Source: Micromonospora sp. WMMD1082 (GTDB lineage Bacteria; Actinomycetota; Actinomycetes; Mycobacteriales; Micromonosporaceae). From it: a stretch of DNA of 64,000 bases. Shown here piece by piece: positions 1-8,589 of this stretch. How positions within the stretch are numbered: position 1 is the stretch's first letter; every line of letters starts with the position of its first letter. Location: the NCBI RefSeq assembly GCF_029626175.1, contig NZ_JARUBM010000002.1:5535001-5599000 (forward strand), given 5' to 3'. The notes beneath the pieces were generated by a model. The model saw nothing but the letters and a program-made list of their open reading frames with translations. It was not told the origin of the DNA and searched no databases. The position numbers and the translations under genes are program-made.

Positions 1-523
1 GCCGGTCGGCGAGCCCGTCGCGTCCCTTGTCGAGGATCGCGGCGGCCTGGTCGGGGGTGAGCGCGTCGGTGATGTGCCGGAAGTCGACGTTGGCCACCAG
101 TTCCTCGGTGGACAGCTCGGCCAGATAGCGCCACATCGGCTTGCCGGCCAGCTTGGCCCGCAGATCCCACACCGCGTTGACCAGCGCGCCGGTGGCCATG
201 TGGATGACCCCCTTCTCCGGGCCCAGCCAGCGCAGCTGCACGTCGGCGACGAGGGAGCGCCAGAAGGCCACCGGCTCGGCGGCGATCTCGTCGATCGTAC
301 GGCCGGTCACGTGGTGTTGCAGGGCGCGTACCGCGGCGCAGGTGATCTCGTTGCCGCGGCCGTTGGTGAAGGTGAACCCCGCGCCGGTGGGCCCGCCGTC
401 GGTGCTCAGCTCCACGTAGGTGGCCGAGTAGTCACCGCGGTTGATCGCGTCGGAGCCGTCGCCGCTGGCGGCGGTCGGGAACCGCACGTCGTGCACGGTG
501 ACCCCGGTGATGGTAACCGTCAC
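1..523 (-). CDS. L-fuconate dehydratase-like enolase-superfamily enzyme (partial, C-terminus off window)
   Basis: Only the N-terminal ~174 residues are present; the gene runs off the left edge. The protein opens with a beta strand, then VHDVRFPTAASGDGSDAIN, a YVEL strand, GGPTGAGFTFTNGRGNE and a helical segment ending in DVQLRWLGPEKG. This order matches L-fuconate/L-galactonate-type dehydratases, which remove water from an aldonate to give a 2-keto-3-deoxy acid; the catalytic barrel lies mostly outside the window. GTG start chosen because AAAGGGCAG sits just upstream. It follows uronate isomerase by 55 bp on the same strand, so a shared sugar-acid pathway is likely. The exact substrate is inferred. 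Confidence 0.82.
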   Translation of the reverse strand, partial: MTVTITGVTVHDVRFPTAASGDGSDAINRGDYSATYVELSTDGGPTGAGFTFTNGRGNEITCAAVRALQHHVTGRTIDEIAAEPVAFWRSLVADVQLRWLGPEKGVIHMATGALVNAVWDLRAKLAGKPMWRYLAELSTEELVANVDFRHITDALTPDQAAAILDKGRDGLADR

Positions 524-578
524 TGAGCTGCCCTTTCGTTCGCGACTGCGGTGCTCCGCTGCGCTGCGCTCCTCGCGC

Positions 579-2006
579 TCACCGTGCCTCCCCGAACTTG
601 AAGACCTGCTTCGGCAGCCGGTACGCGAGGTCGACGACGGTCTCGGCCGCCTCGTCCATGGGCAACCGGTGCTCGGCGACCAGCCGGGCCAGGAAGCCGG
701 CGTCGATGCGGCGCGCCACGTCGTGGCGGACCGGGATGGAGCAGAACGCCCGGGTGTCGTCGACGAACCCGGCGGTGTTGTAGAAGCCGGCCGTCTCGGT
801 GACCGTCTCGCGGAACCGGCGCAGCACCTCGGGGGAGTCCAGGAACCACCAGGGCGCGCCGAGCAGCAGGGCGGCGTATCCGCCGGCCAGCGGCGCCAGT
901 TCCCGGGTGAAGGTGTCCTCGTCGAGGGTGTAGAGCACCACCCGCAGCCGGGGATCGTTGCCGTACGCGTCCAGCAGCGGGGCGAGGGCGTGCACGTACT
1001 CGGTGACCTGCGGGATGTCGCCGCCGACGTCGCGGCCGTGCCGGGCGTGCAGCCACCGGTTGTGGTTGCGCACCGCGCCCGGGTGCAGCTGCATGACCAG
1101 GCCGTCGTCGAGCGACATCCGGGCGAACTCCACCAGCATGTGGGCGCGGAACGCCTCGGCGTCGCCGGGCTCCGCCGCGCCCCGGCGGAGCCGGTCGAAC
1201 AGCGTCGCCGCGCCGGCGCCCAGGTCGAGGGTGCGGGCGGTGGGGTGGCCGTGGTCGGAGGAGGTGGCACCCGCGCCGATGAACGCGGCCCGGCGCGAGC
1301 GCAGGGCGGCCAGGTAGCCGGCGTACGTACCGGTGTCCTCCCCGGCGATCTCGCCGAGCCGGTCGACATTGTCCGACCAGCCCTCGAAGTCCGGGTCCAC
1401 CACGTTGTCCGGGCGGAACGTGGTGACCACCCGCCCGCCCGGACCGCCCCAGCCGTCGGCGGCGAGCTTGGCGTGCCGGCCCAGGTCGTCCAGGGGGGAC
1501 TCGGTGGTGGCGAGCACCTCGATGTTGAACCGCTCGAACAGCGCCCGGGGCCGGAAGTCGGGCTCGGCGAGCCGGGCGGCCAGCGCGTCGTACACCTCGT
1601 CGGCGGTCTGCCGGGTGAGTCGGGTGTCGACGCCGAACACCTCGGTGAAGGTCTGCTCCAGCCACAGCCGCGACGGGGTGCCCCGGAACAGGTGCCAGTG
1701 GTCGGCGAAGCGGCGCCAGATCCGCCGCCCGTCGGTCTCCACCGGGCTGCCGTCGTGGCTGGGCACGCCCAGCTCGCCCGGGGCGACGCCCTGGCTGAGC
1801 AGCATCCGGGTCACGTAGTGGTCGGGCACGATGAGCAACTGGGACGGGTCGGGGAACGGCTGGTCCTCGGCCAGCATCGCCGGGTCGACGTGCCCGTGCG
1901 GTGAGATGATGGGCAGCTGCGCCACCAGCGCGTACAACTCCCGGGCCAGCGCGCGTTGGCCCGGCTCGGCGGGGAGGAGCAGGTCGGGTCGGGTCGAGGT
2001 GGGCAC
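579..2006 (-). CDS. uxaC: uronate (glucuronate/galacturonate) isomerase
   Basis: 475 residues, full length for the UxaC family, an amidohydrolase-fold enzyme converting D-glucuronate to D-fructuronate or D-galacturonate to D-tagaturonate in the cytoplasm. The N-terminus carries the metal-site motif SPHGHVDP (about residues 35-42), followed by the family-typical helical stretch with DHYVTRML, and a C-terminus rich in LPMDEAAETVVDLAYRLPK. It uses a GTG start with AGGAG about 11 nt upstream. It lies between the oxidoreductase (25 bp upstream) and the dehydratase, forming a leftward catabolic operon. The presence of an isomerase next to a dehydratase points to uronate-containing glycans as substrate. 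Confidence 0.93.
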   Translation of the reverse strand: MPTSTRPDLLLPAEPGQRALARELYALVAQLPIISPHGHVDPAMLAEDQPFPDPSQLLIVPDHYVTRMLLSQGVAPGELGVPSHDGSPVETDGRRIWRRFADHWHLFRGTPSRLWLEQTFTEVFGVDTRLTRQTADEVYDALAARLAEPDFRPRALFERFNIEVLATTESPLDDLGRHAKLAADGWGGPGGRVVTTFRPDNVVDPDFEGWSDNVDRLGEIAGEDTGTYAGYLAALRSRRAAFIGAGATSSDHGHPTARTLDLGAGAATLFDRLRRGAAEPGDAEAFRAHMLVEFARMSLDDGLVMQLHPGAVRNHNRWLHARHGRDVGGDIPQVTEYVHALAPLLDAYGNDPRLRVVLYTLDEDTFTRELAPLAGGYAALLLGAPWWFLDSPEVLRRFRETVTETAGFYNTAGFVDDTRAFCSIPVRHDVARRIDAGFLARLVAEHRLPMDEAAETVVDLAYRLPKQVFKFGEAR

Positions 2007-2030
2007 GGGGTGCGGCTCCTGTGGTCGAGG

Positions 2031-3359
2031 TCAGTCGAGGGTGAGCAGGTCGGCGACCCGCACGGGGGCGCCGGTGTCGAAGGACCGGTTGGCGGCCAGG
2101 CCGGTGAGCAGGGCCAGCGCGCCGTCGCGGGCGCTGGCCGCGCGATGCAGTGGATCGGGTACGCCGCCGAACAGCACCCGGGTCATCCGGGCGTCCGCCC
2201 CGCCGTGGCCGTGCCGGGTGTACCCGTCGACCTCGATGCGCTGGGGTGGAGACCAGAAGGGGCGCAGGGTCAGGGTAGCCGCGCCGCCCTCGGCGGCGGC
2301 CTGGTCGCCGTGCAGGGCGGCCCCCTTGAGCGCGCCGGCCGCGGCCGGGCTGACGAACTCGCTCTCGGTGACCTCCAGTTCGAGCCGGCCCCGGCTGCCG
2401 TTGACCATCACCCGGTAACCCTCCCAGGGCGCGTACGCGGTGAGGTGGTAGGTCATGGTCGCGCCGGTGGAGTAGGTGGCCAGCACCGCCATGTCGTCCT
2501 CGATGCTCACCCCGGGGGCGAAGACGTTGCGGTCGCGGTGGTACCCGTCGACGGCCTCGGCGTCGAGATACAGCTCCCGCAGCCGGGGATGCTCGGCCAG
2601 GCGCAGCGCGAACGGGTCGTCGTCGGCGGCCGGGCTGCCGTGCGCCCGGTCGTAGTCCCGGGCGTAGCCGTGCCGGCGGCCGGCGGCACCGTAGAAGAAC
2701 AGCCGGCCGGCGGCATAGACCTGCACGGGCGTGGCGTCCAGCCACCAGTTGACCAGGTCGAAGTGGTGGCTGGCCTTGTGCACCATCAGCCCGCCGGAGC
2801 TGGCCTTGTCCCGGTGCCAGCGGCGGAAGTAGTCGGCGCCGTGGCGCACGTCCAGCAGCCACTCGAAGTGCACCGAGCCGATCTCACCGACCGCGCCCTC
2901 GGCGAGCAGCCGGCGCAGCTGCTCGTGCAGCGGGTTGTAGCGGTAGTTGAAGGCCACCGTCACCCGCCGGCCGGTGCGCCGCACCGCGTCGAGGATGCGC
3001 TGGCAGCGCGGCGCGTCGGTGGTCATCGGCTTCTCGGTGACCACGTCGCAACCGGCCTCCAGAGCGGCCACCACGTACTGGTCGTGGGTGACGTCCACCG
3101 AGGTCACCAGCACCACGTCGACGCGCTCCTTGGCCAGCATCGCGGTGAAGTCACCGGCCTGGTACGTCGGCACCGGCGGGTGGCCCAGCTCGCCGAGCCA
3201 CCGGTTGTGCGCGTCCATCCGGGCCTGGTTGACGTCGGCGAAGGCGACCAACTCGGCGGTGTCCGCGTGGTCGCGGACCAGGGCCCGGACGAACATCTCG
3301 GCGCGGGCGCCGGTGCCGACCACGGCGTGCCGGGATCGCCTGCCGGGTTGCGGTGACAC
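2031..3359 (-). CDS. Gfo/Idh/MocA-family NAD(P)-dependent oxidoreductase
   Basis: 442 residues. The N-terminal Rossmann fold shows AVVGTGARAEMF (about residues 12-23), the acidic FADVN turn, and the family lysine in VVTEKPMTTD. The C-terminal alpha/beta substrate domain includes GGLMVHKASHHFDLVNWW, the usual aromatic/His-rich active-site helix. Members oxidise or reduce ring hydroxyls of sugars and inositols. The start is GTG with a strong GAGGAGGATC ribosome site. It is the first gene of the leftward operon facing the LacI gene, so it is probably controlled by the operators in the 235-bp gap. The substrate cannot be named from sequence; a uronate or its derivative is the contextual guess. 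Confidence 0.88.
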   Translation of the reverse strand: MSPQPGRRSRHAVVGTGARAEMFVRALVRDHADTAELVAFADVNQARMDAHNRWLGELGHPPVPTYQAGDFTAMLAKERVDVVLVTSVDVTHDQYVVAALEAGCDVVTEKPMTTDAPRCQRILDAVRRTGRRVTVAFNYRYNPLHEQLRRLLAEGAVGEIGSVHFEWLLDVRHGADYFRRWHRDKASSGGLMVHKASHHFDLVNWWLDATPVQVYAAGRLFFYGAAGRRHGYARDYDRAHGSPAADDDPFALRLAEHPRLRELYLDAEAVDGYHRDRNVFAPGVSIEDDMAVLATYSTGATMTYHLTAYAPWEGYRVMVNGSRGRLELEVTESEFVSPAAAGALKGAALHGDQAAAEGGAATLTLRPFWSPPQRIEVDGYTRHGHGGADARMTRVLFGGVPDPLHRAASARDGALALLTGLAANRSFDTGAPVRVADLLTLD

Positions 3360-3381
3360 GGACCGATCCTCCTCGATCTTT

Positions 3382-3397
3382 GTGCAAACCTTTGCAC
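3382..3397. promoter_or_regulatory. perfect 16-bp palindrome, LacI-type operator candidate
   Basis: GTGCAAACCTTTGCAC is an exact palindrome apart from the central CC. It sits 22 bp upstream of the oxidoreductase start and 198 bp from the LacI start. A related imperfect site lies at 3535-3546. GCAAA/TTTGC half sites are usual for LacI-family regulators, so this is the likely binding site for the divergent regulator controlling the leftward catabolic genes. Confidence 0.6.
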
Positions 3398-3523
3398 TGA
3401 AGTAACCACGCTCGATCGGCCGGAGTCAACGAGGCGCCGCAAATCGGTGGCGTTTGATCCGGTTAGTACCTGTTGGAGCGCATGGCGAGAGCGCCGTCGA
3501 AACACAGCTGTAACCATTCGCCG

Positions 3524-3552
3524 TTGACACTGGAGCAACCGTTTGCATTAAT
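3524..3552 (+). promoter_or_regulatory. sigma70-like promoter with embedded operator (3535-3546)
   Basis: TTGACA at 3524-3529 and ATTAAT at 3547-3552 are 17 bp apart. The spacer contains GCAACCGTTTGC (3535-3546), an imperfect copy of the 3382-3397 palindrome. A repressor bound here would block polymerase directly, which fits autoregulation of the LacI gene and the importer genes behind it. Confidence 0.55.
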
Positions 3553-3594
3553 TGGCGCACCGTGACCGCCGACACATCGACGAAGGGGGCCTGA

Positions 3595-4725
3595 ATGCCA
3601 GTCACCATCCGGGATGTCGCGCGGGCCTCCGGAGTGCACATCTCCACGGTCTCCCGCACCTTCTCCGCACCCCACCTGGTCAACCCGGAGACCCGGGTAC
3701 GGGTGCTGGCGTGCGCCGAGGATCTGGGTTACCGGCCCAACCGGGCCGCCCGCGCACTCATCACCGGCCGTACGCACAACATCGGGCTGATCATCGCCGA
3801 CATCGCCAACCCGTTCTTCCCGCCGCTGATCAAGGCGGCGGAGAGCCAGGCCCGCCACCGCGACTACCACGTCTTCGTGGCCGACACCAACGAGGACGCC
3901 GCCGCCGAGGAGGAACTGGTCCACGCCCTGGCCAAGCAGGTCGACGGGGTGCTGCTGTGCAGCCCCCGGATGAGCAACAGCCTGATCGAGCAGCTCAGCC
4001 GGGAGGTCCCGCTGGTGGTGGTCAACCGCCAGCTGGCCGGCCTGCCGTGCGTACTGATGGACGTCGGGCAGGGCGCGCGGTCGGCCATCGAGCACCTGGC
4101 CGGGCTGGGCCACCGGGAGATCGCCCTGCTCGGCGGGCCGCGCGGCTCCTGGACCAGCCGGGAGATCCGGCGGGCCGCCAGCGCGGCGGCCCGGGCCGCC
4201 GGGGCCGACCTGACCGTGCTCGGCCCCAACCCGCCCACCGAGACGGGCGGTCTGGCCCAGGCGGAGCAGGTCCGCCGGGCCGGCGTCACCGCCGTGCTCG
4301 CCTACAACGACCTGATGGCGATCGGCCTCCTCGAAGGGCTCGACGCACTCGGGGTCCGGGTGCCGCAGGAGGTCAGTGTCGTGGGGGTCGACGACATCTC
4401 CCTCAGCCGGCTGACCCGCCCCAAGCTGACGACGGTGGCCACGCCTACCGCGGCCGCCGGCCGGACGGCCGTCGACATGTTGCTGCAACAGGACACCGAG
4501 GCTCCGCGCACCGGGCGGGGCAGCGGTGCCGGGGTGGCTGTCGGCGTCCGTCGTACCACCGCACAGGTAATGCTCCAGACCGAGTTGGTCATCCGCGACT
4601 CCACCGCGCCGGGCCCCTATGCCGGCCGGGAACGTCCCGGTGCCGCTGCCGCAGGCCCGGGCCCGCATCGCCGTGCGGACCCGGGCAGCCCGATCGTGGC
4701 CGCCGGTGACGTCGTCGCCTCCTAA
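3595..4725 (+). CDS. LacI-family transcriptional regulator of the uronate locus
   Basis: 376 residues. The N-terminal helix-turn-helix is clear (TIRDVARASGVHISTVSRTF, residues 4-23) with the hinge helix region NRAARALITGR. A periplasmic-binding-protein-like sensor domain follows, ending near LQTELVIRD. The last ~35 residues are a Pro/Gly/Ala-rich extension beyond the usual LacI end. The ATG start has GAAGGGGG upstream. It stops 19 bp before the substrate-binding protein gene, so it is probably the first gene of the importer operon and represses itself and the divergent catabolic genes through the two nearby palindromes. The ligand is probably a sugar acid or oligosaccharide imported by the following ABC system. 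Confidence 0.92.
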   Translation: MPVTIRDVARASGVHISTVSRTFSAPHLVNPETRVRVLACAEDLGYRPNRAARALITGRTHNIGLIIADIANPFFPPLIKAAESQARHRDYHVFVADTNEDAAAEEELVHALAKQVDGVLLCSPRMSNSLIEQLSREVPLVVVNRQLAGLPCVLMDVGQGARSAIEHLAGLGHREIALLGGPRGSWTSREIRRAASAAARAAGADLTVLGPNPPTETGGLAQAEQVRRAGVTAVLAYNDLMAIGLLEGLDALGVRVPQEVSVVGVDDISLSRLTRPKLTTVATPTAAAGRTAVDMLLQQDTEAPRTGRGSGAGVAVGVRRTTAQVMLQTELVIRDSTAPGPYAGRERPGAAAAGPGPHRRADPGSPIVAAGDVVAS

Positions 4726-4744
4726 CGCCGAGGAGAGAGCGCAC

Positions 4745-6085
4745 ATGCACCCCGCAACGCACCCCACCGCCAGCGCGCCCGACGGGCGCACCTACCGTAC
4801 CCCCCTGCTCCGCCGCCGGTTGCTGCGCGGCCTGCTCGCCGCGGTCGTGGCCCTGCCGATGGTCGGCGCGGCCGCGGCCTGCGGCGACGACGCCGGATCC
4901 GACGGCAAGACCAAGGTCTCCATCTTCTGGTGGGGCGGTGAGGCCCGGGCCCAGCTGACCGAGCAGGCGTTGGACCTCTACACGCAGAAGAACCCCGACG
5001 TGGAGTTCGAGAAGACCTGGCAGGCCAACCAGGGCTACTTCGACAAGCTGGCCACGCTGACCGCCGGCGGCAACCCGCCGGACATCTTCCAGATCGACGA
5101 CAACTTCCTCGCCGAGTACGCGGCCCGCAACACCACCCTGGACCTCACGCCGTACCAGGACTCCGGTGACCTGGACACCTCGAAGTTCCCGCCCAGCCTG
5201 CTCCAGTACGGCGTGGTCGACGGCAAGCTCGCCGGCCTGGCCTCCGGGGAGAACACCCAGGGCCTGGTCTACAACAAGACGCTGCTGACCAACAACGGCC
5301 TGCCCGAGCCGACCACCGGGATGAGCTGGGAGGAGCACATCGCCTGGGCCGAGGCGGTCAGCAAGAAGACCGGCGTCCCCGGCACCCAGGACCCCAGCGC
5401 CGACTACAAGGCGTTCTGGGTCTGGCTGCGCCAGCAGGGCAAGGACCTCTACTCCGGCACCGACCTCGGGTTCACCGCCGAGGACGTGACCAAGTGGTTC
5501 GAGCTGTGGAAGGGCGCGCGGGACCGGGGCGCCACGCCCCCCGCCGACGTCATCCACGAGGGCAACGCCACCGACATCACCAAGCAGCTCGTGGTCACCG
5601 GCAAGGCCGGCACCAGTTGGGTCTGGGTCAACCAGATGCCCGAGCTGAAGAAGAACACCGCCGACGAGCTGGGCGTCATCGCCTACCCGGGTGACCCGAG
5701 CGCCCAGTGGGCCCGCGCCTCGATGTACTGGTCGGTCTTCCGGGGCAGCAAGAACGCCGACATCGCGGTGGACGTGATCAACTTCCTGGCCAACGACCCG
5801 GACGCGGTCAAGCTGCTCGGCACCGACCGTGGCCTGCCGTCCAACCTGGACCTGCGCCAGGTGGTCAGCGACGGCACCACCGACGAGGCGATGAAGCAGT
5901 CGATCGCCGTGGAGACCGAGCTGGCCGAGACGTTCGGCGAGTCGCCCCAGGTGCCGATCAAGGGCCACAGCAAGGTCCGCGCCGAGCTGACCAAGGCCGC
6001 CGAGAACGCCCAGTACGGCCGGGCCACCCCGGCCGAGGCCGCCGCCCAGTTCGTCGAGGCATGCAAGGCGGCAATCGCCTCCTGA
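4745..6085 (+). CDS. sugar ABC transporter substrate-binding lipoprotein
   Basis: 446 residues from an ATG preceded by GAGGAGAGAG; a longer reading frame upstream overlaps the LacI gene and was not used. The signal peptide has RRR at residues 23-25, a hydrophobic core and a lipobox ending at Cys46 (GAAAAC), so the protein is a lipid-anchored extracytoplasmic receptor; the twin arginines make Tat export possible. The mature part is a family 1 extracellular sugar-binding protein (IFWWGGEARAQLTEQALDLY near the N-terminus, PPDIFQIDD further on). It is followed by two permease genes. No ATPase gene is nearby, as is common in actinobacteria that share an MsiK-type ATPase. Confidence 0.92.
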   Translation: MHPATHPTASAPDGRTYRTPLLRRRLLRGLLAAVVALPMVGAAAACGDDAGSDGKTKVSIFWWGGEARAQLTEQALDLYTQKNPDVEFEKTWQANQGYFDKLATLTAGGNPPDIFQIDDNFLAEYAARNTTLDLTPYQDSGDLDTSKFPPSLLQYGVVDGKLAGLASGENTQGLVYNKTLLTNNGLPEPTTGMSWEEHIAWAEAVSKKTGVPGTQDPSADYKAFWVWLRQQGKDLYSGTDLGFTAEDVTKWFELWKGARDRGATPPADVIHEGNATDITKQLVVTGKAGTSWVWVNQMPELKKNTADELGVIAYPGDPSAQWARASMYWSVFRGSKNADIAVDVINFLANDPDAVKLLGTDRGLPSNLDLRQVVSDGTTDEAMKQSIAVETELAETFGESPQVPIKGHSKVRAELTKAAENAQYGRATPAEAAAQFVEACKAAIAS

Positions 6086-6114
6086 CCGCCGCAGTACCCG
6101 GAGAGGAGCAGTTC

Positions 6115-7098
6115 GTGGCCCTGACCACGGCGCCCGACCCGACCCGACGCGGCACCGGATCCGTCCGGCCCGACGCCACACGGCGCGGGACCGGACGGAT
6201 CCGGCACGGAGAAGGTCTGGCCGGATACGTCTTCCTGTCGCCCTGGCTCATCGGTCTGATGGGCATCACGGCGATACCCATGCTGTTGTCGCTGTACCTC
6301 AGCTTCACCAACTACGACATCCTCACGCCGTGGTCCGAGGTGGAGTGGATCGGGCTGGCCAACTACGAACGCATGTTCACCAGCGATCCGTCCTGGCGGC
6401 ACTCGGTGCGGGTCACGCTCAGCTTCGCCCTCATCGCCGTACCGCTGAAGCTGGCCGCGGCGCTCGGAGTGGCCCTGCTGCTCAACCGGGCCTGGCGCGG
6501 CGTCGGGCTGTTCCGCGGCCTGTTCTACCTGCCCTCGCTGCTCGGCGGCAGCGTGGCGCTGGCCATCGTCTGGGTGAACATGTTCAACCGGGAGGGGGCG
6601 TTCAACTCCTTTCTTGCCCTGTTCGGGATCCAGGGCAAGCCGTGGGTCAACGACCCGGACTGGGCGCTGGAGACGCTGATGGTGCTGGCGATCTGGCAGT
6701 TCGGCGCACCGATGGTGATCTTCCTGGCCGGGCTCAAGCAGGTGCCGACCGAACTGTACGAGGCCGCCTCGGTCGACGGGGCCGGCAAGGTCCGGCAGTT
6801 CGTCAACGTGACGCTGCCGATGCTCTCCCCGGTGATCTTCTTCAACCTGGTGCTGGAGACCATCAACGGCTTCCAGGGCTTCACCGCCGCGTTCGTGCTC
6901 AGCAACGGCACCGGCGGGCCGGTCGACTCGACCCTGATGTACACGCTCAACCTCTACATCACCGGCTTCACCGACCTGGAGATGGGCTACGCCTCCGCGA
7001 TGGCCTGGGTGTTCCTGATCGCCATCGCGATCATCACGGCGATCTTCTTCAGCACCGGCCGGTTCTGGGTGCACTACTCCGACGGGGAGGACCGCTGA
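6115..7098 (+). CDS. sugar ABC transporter permease (MalF type)
   Basis: 327 residues with six predicted membrane segments after a ~35-residue basic N-terminus. The cytoplasmic EAA loop that contacts the ATPase is visible as EAASVDGAGKVRQFVNVTLP. The start is a GTG with GAGAGGAG in front, 29 bp after the binding protein; a longer in-frame extension into that gene was rejected. The N-terminus holds a short internal repeat (PDPTRRGTG / PDATRRGTG) of no known role. It pairs with the next gene to form the membrane channel of the importer. Confidence 0.92.
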   Translation: MALTTAPDPTRRGTGSVRPDATRRGTGRIRHGEGLAGYVFLSPWLIGLMGITAIPMLLSLYLSFTNYDILTPWSEVEWIGLANYERMFTSDPSWRHSVRVTLSFALIAVPLKLAAALGVALLLNRAWRGVGLFRGLFYLPSLLGGSVALAIVWVNMFNREGAFNSFLALFGIQGKPWVNDPDWALETLMVLAIWQFGAPMVIFLAGLKQVPTELYEAASVDGAGKVRQFVNVTLPMLSPVIFFNLVLETINGFQGFTAAFVLSNGTGGPVDSTLMYTLNLYITGFTDLEMGYASAMAWVFLIAIAIITAIFFSTGRFWVHYSDGEDR

Positions 7099-7982
7099 TG
7101 GTGGCGAGCACCGTTGCCCCGCCCGCGGCGACCCGCCCGCACCGCCCGCGCAGCCGTTCCTGGCTGCGGCTGGTCGTGCTGCTGGCCATCGTTGTGGTTG
7201 TGCTCTACCCGCTGATCTGGATGATCGGGACCTCCGTCAAGTCACCGGAGGAGATCGTCAACAACATCGGCCTGCTGCCGCAGCGGTTCACCCCCGGCAA
7301 CTACACCGACGGGTGGCACAACTTCGACGTCAGCTTCGGCCGGTTCTTTCTCAACAGCGCCACGGTCAGCCTGCTCACCGTGGTCGGCAACGCGGTGAGC
7401 TGCCTGCTGGCCGCGTACGCCTTCGCCCGGCTGAGGTTCCGGCTGCGCGGGATGTGGTTCGCCGTGATGATCGGCACCCTGCTGCTGCCGGGTCACGTGC
7501 TGATCGTGCCGCAGTACATCCTCTTCCGCACCCTCGGCCTGGTCGGCGGGGACTGGCCGTACCTCCCACTGCTGATCCCGCAGTTCCTCGCCACGGAGGC
7601 GTTCTTCGTCTTCCTGATGGTGCAGTTCATGCGCGGCATCCCCCGCGAACTGGACGAGGCGGCCCGGATCGACGGCGCCAACGCGTTCGGCATCTTCCGG
7701 CACGTGATCCTGCCGCTGAGCCGGCCCGCCCTGGTCACCACCGCGATCTTCTCGTTCATCTGGACCTGGAACGACTTCTTCCGGCAACTGGTCTTCCTGT
7801 CCCAGCTGAGCGACTACACCGTCCCGGTGGCGCTGACCCTGTTCATCGACTCGACCAGCCAGAGCGCGGTCGGGCCGATGTTCGCGATGTCGGTGCTGTC
7901 GCTGTTGCCGGTCTTCGTGTTCTTCGTCGCCTTCCAGCGGATGCTCGTCGAGGGGATCAACACCAGTGGACTCAAGGGCTGA
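7098..7982 (+). CDS. sugar ABC transporter permease (MalG type)
   Basis: 294 residues, six membrane segments, with the EAA loop EAARIDGANAFGIFRHVILP. The ATG overlaps the stop of the preceding permease by one base (TGATG), so the two are translationally coupled. The C-terminus SGLKG is the common end of this family. It forms the second half of the importer pore. Confidence 0.93.
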   Translation: MVASTVAPPAATRPHRPRSRSWLRLVVLLAIVVVVLYPLIWMIGTSVKSPEEIVNNIGLLPQRFTPGNYTDGWHNFDVSFGRFFLNSATVSLLTVVGNAVSCLLAAYAFARLRFRLRGMWFAVMIGTLLLPGHVLIVPQYILFRTLGLVGGDWPYLPLLIPQFLATEAFFVFLMVQFMRGIPRELDEAARIDGANAFGIFRHVILPLSRPALVTTAIFSFIWTWNDFFRQLVFLSQLSDYTVPVALTLFIDSTSQSAVGPMFAMSVLSLLPVFVFFVAFQRMLVEGINTSGLKG

Positions 7983-8589
7983 CGAGCGGCGCGAGCCGCG
8001 CCGCGACTGGCGCGACACCGTCCGCGACGCCGCCGACCTGGCGTTGCTGGGCATCCTGACCGTGCTCGCCGCGGCGCCGGTGCTGACCGCCGGCGCCGCG
8101 ATCGGCACCGCCAGCGCGGCCGTGCACGACTGGCTCGCCACCGGCGGTTGGCCGACCGCGCGGCGTACGCTGTCGCGCTTCGGTCGTGGCCTGCTGCCGG
8201 GCCTGCCGGTGGCCCTGATCGGGCTCGCCGCCGTCGGCCTGCTCGCCGCCGACCTGGCCGCGCTGGCCACCGGCCGGGTGCCGGGCGGTGCGGTGGCGCT
8301 GGGCATCACCACCGCCGTCGCGGCGGCCCTGCTCGGCTACGCCGCCGCGATCGTGGTCGAGGTGGGTCGCACCGGTGGCACCGGGTGGCGGTCGGCGGCC
8401 GTCCGCGCCGCCCGCGCCTGCCTCGACCACCCGGCGCACTGGGCCGCCCTGGCCGGCACCACGGTGGTCGCGACGCTGCTCGGCGTGCTGGTCACCCCGG
8501 TCGCGGTGCCGATCCTCGCCGGCTACCTGCTGGCCGCCGTGCACGCCGTGGCCCGCCGCCGGCCGGTCACCCGCGTGGAGCTGTCGTGA
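7966..8589 (+). CDS. DUF624 (YesL-like) membrane protein
   Basis: 207 residues, four to five membrane segments (about 25-50, 75-105, 108-130, 150-185). The stretch LALLGILTVLAAAPVLTAGA followed by a short loop and ARRTLSRFGRG matches the DUF624/YesL family, which is found beside sugar importers and glycan-degradation genes in Gram-positive bacteria but has no proven function. The GTG start lies inside the end of the permease gene (17-bp overlap), so it is part of the importer operon. A helper role in uptake is a guess from context. Confidence 0.8.
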   Translation: MDSRADERREPRRDWRDTVRDAADLALLGILTVLAAAPVLTAGAAIGTASAAVHDWLATGGWPTARRTLSRFGRGLLPGLPVALIGLAAVGLLAADLAALATGRVPGGAVALGITTAVAAALLGYAAAIVVEVGRTGGTGWRSAAVRAARACLDHPAHWAALAGTTVVATLLGVLVTPVAVPILAGYLLAAVHAVARRRPVTRVELS

